Below, one piece after another: positions 62,912 to 64,000 of a stretch of DNA of 64,000 bases (the stretch's first letter is position 1; each line of letters starts with the position of its first letter). Source of the stretch: Actibacterium ureilyticum (GTDB lineage: Bacteria; Pseudomonadota; Alphaproteobacteria; Rhodobacterales; Rhodobacteraceae); assembly GCF_002285435.1 (NCBI RefSeq), contig NZ_NSBT01000037.1, forward strand, positions 1,194,313 to 1,258,312, read 5' to 3'. The notes under the pieces were generated by a model that worked only from the letters and a program-made list of their open reading frames with translations, did no database searches and had not been told where the DNA came from. A program made the translations under genes and the position numbers.

Positions 62912-64000
62912 TTAGAACTTCATTTCCAGCGCGGCCCAGATCTCGCGTCCGGGACCGACATAGGTGAAGGGCTCGCCCGAGCGATAGGCCGTGTCGTAGT
63001 AGGTCTCGTCGGTCAGGTTATCGACGCCGAAGCGCACTGCGGCGGTGTCGTTTATCTGATACGAACCCACCAGGTCGAAGGTCCAATAGGACGGCAGGCT
63101 GTTCTCGTTCGGAACGGTCGTGCCAAGATCGCGCTTGCCCATGAAGTTCGCCTGAACGCCAAGCATCAGCGTGTCGGTGAAATCATAGGTGGCCAGCAGG
63201 TTGAACTGTTCATGCGCGATGGTTGCCAGCGGCAGGCCGACCGCTTCGTCATCGTCGCTTTCCAGAACCTCGCTTTCCATGAACACCGCACCGCCGAACA
63301 AGCCGAACCGGTCCGACACCTTGCCCGCGACGCCCAGCTCGATGCCGCGCATGCGGTATTTCAGCGTGTCCTGCGTCACCGATGCACCGCGCGGGCCGAT
63401 ATCCTCGCGCGCATTGCTTTTGGTCGTCTGGAACAGCGCCGCGGTCAGCAGCAGATGCTCGTTCAGCTCGTATTTCGCGCCGAATTCATAGGAGGTGTTG
63501 CGCTCGGGCGCCAGGTCCTGGCCGCCCTCGTCAAGACCGCCGTAGGAGCCACCACCGGCTGCGATCTCCTGCCCCATCGGGTTGGTCGACGTGGCCGCCG
63601 CCGCATAGAAGCGCAGGTCCTCGCGCGGTTTATAGGTCACGCCAATATTGCCGTTCAGCATCGTGTCCTTGCGGTCATAGACATAGGCCGAACCGTCGCG
63701 GGCAAAGCCGCTGCGCTCGATATCATAATGATCGACCCGCAGGCCGCCATTGACCGTCCATTGCGGCGTCAGGTCCACCGTGTCCAACACATAGAACGAC
63801 GCGGTATCCACGCGCGTTTTGGTGAAGGTGTCCTGCCGCACCGGCGAGGCACCGGCCCAACAATCCGACGGATCGGGATCGATCACCGAAACGGTACAAC
63901 CCCGCTGACCTGCGGGCGGCTGGTAGTCTTCGGATGTCAGGTTGTCATAGCCGGTGTATTTCACATCCTCGCGCGACAGGCTCACCCCCGTCACCCATTG
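62912..64000 (-). CDS. TonB-dependent receptor, module 4 (Fiu/PiuA-like), 5' end outside window
   Basis: C-terminal part of an outer-membrane receptor; at least 362 residues are visible and the frame is open at the window edge. Motifs are TASFYVLDTVDLTPQWTVNG, NGNIGVTYKPREDLRFYAAA, APERNTSYEFGAKYELNEH and a C-terminus ending LEMKF. Two cysteines in QRGCTVSVIDPDPSDCWAG probably form an extracellular disulfide. Together with the PKHD gene it resembles the Fiu/YbiX and PiuA/PiuC pairs that take up monocatecholate iron. First gene of receptor - PKHD - ExbB - ExbD - TonB. Confidence 0.9.
   Translation of the reverse strand, partial: QWVTGVSLSREDVKYTGYDNLTSEDYQPPAGQRGCTVSVIDPDPSDCWAGASPVRQDTFTKTRVDTASFYVLDTVDLTPQWTVNGGLRVDHYDIERSGFARDGSAYVYDRKDTMLNGNIGVTYKPREDLRFYAAAATSTNPMGQEIAAGGGSYGGLDEGGQDLAPERNTSYEFGAKYELNEHLLLTAALFQTTKSNAREDIGPRGASVTQDTLKYRMRGIELGVAGKVSDRFGLFGGAVFMESEVLESDDDEAVGLPLATIAHEQFNLLATYDFTDTLMLGVQANFMGKRDLGTTVPNENSLPSYWTFDLVGSYQINDTAAVRFGVDNLTDETYYDTAYRSGEPFTYVGPGREIWAALEMKF

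Overview
The window is high-GC DNA (roughly two thirds G+C by eye) with dense overlapping operons. It is most like a member of the Rhodobacterales, probably Paracoccus or a relative. Supporting signs are the opgG-opgI-opgH-opgC order described in Rhodobacter sphaeroides, a TPP-riboswitch thiOSGEF operon, several TonB-dependent receptors, and the alphaproteobacterial style of the ABC operons. I see no transposase, phage integrase, tRNA, rRNA or CRISPR array.

Layout. 1-4634: osmoregulated periplasmic glucan operon (opgC partial, opgH, opgI, opgG; minus strand). 4884-12899: siderophore module 1, with an MFS carrier and a FepBDGC-type ABC system on minus and an AraC regulator plus TonB receptor on plus. 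12965-16715: thiamine thiazole operon thiO-S-G-E-F behind a TPP riboswitch (minus). 16756-24356: minus-strand operon of one Roadblock/LC7 protein, two large dynamin-like GTPases, and two smaller GTPases, one of which seems to carry its own C-terminal Roadblock-like domain. I know no described system with this composition, and it is the main candidate for something new. 24641-31619: peptide-type ABC importer with a fused permease-ATPase, a DUF1028 gene and a GntR regulator with clear palindromic operators. 31731-38104: Ugp-like importer with a cytoplasmic metallophosphoesterase and a divergent LysR regulator. 38079-44246: iron module 2 (DUF2218 protein, TonB receptor, FatBDCE/Yclq-like ABC system). 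44489-48484: betaine or TMAO-type ABC importer with a double-length permease. 48501-57674: iron module 3 (FepDG, binding protein, siderophore-interacting reductase, divergent FepC, IclR regulator, TonB receptor and an NtaA-type flavin monooxygenase). 57747-58670: a protein that looks like a jacalin-type lectin joined to an aerolysin-type pore former. 58925-60022: FMN-dependent alpha-hydroxy-acid dehydrogenase. 60009-64000: iron module 4 (TonB, ExbD, ExbB, PKHD hydroxylase and a TonB receptor that runs off the window).

How it works together. Four receptors, three ABC importers and one TonB-ExbB-ExbD motor make this an iron-acquisition region in which separate modules probably serve different ferric chelates. 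A reductase (SIP family), a PKHD hydroxylase and a monooxygenase may release or break down the ligand. Three solute importers for peptides, phosphodiesters/sugars and betaine/TMAO sit between them. In these three importers, and also after the Roadblock gene, a strong GC hairpin follows the gene expected to be needed in excess.

Limits: all family assignments come from reading motifs by eye. Domain calls for the Roadblock-like tail and the jacalin/aerolysin protein need profile or structure searches.
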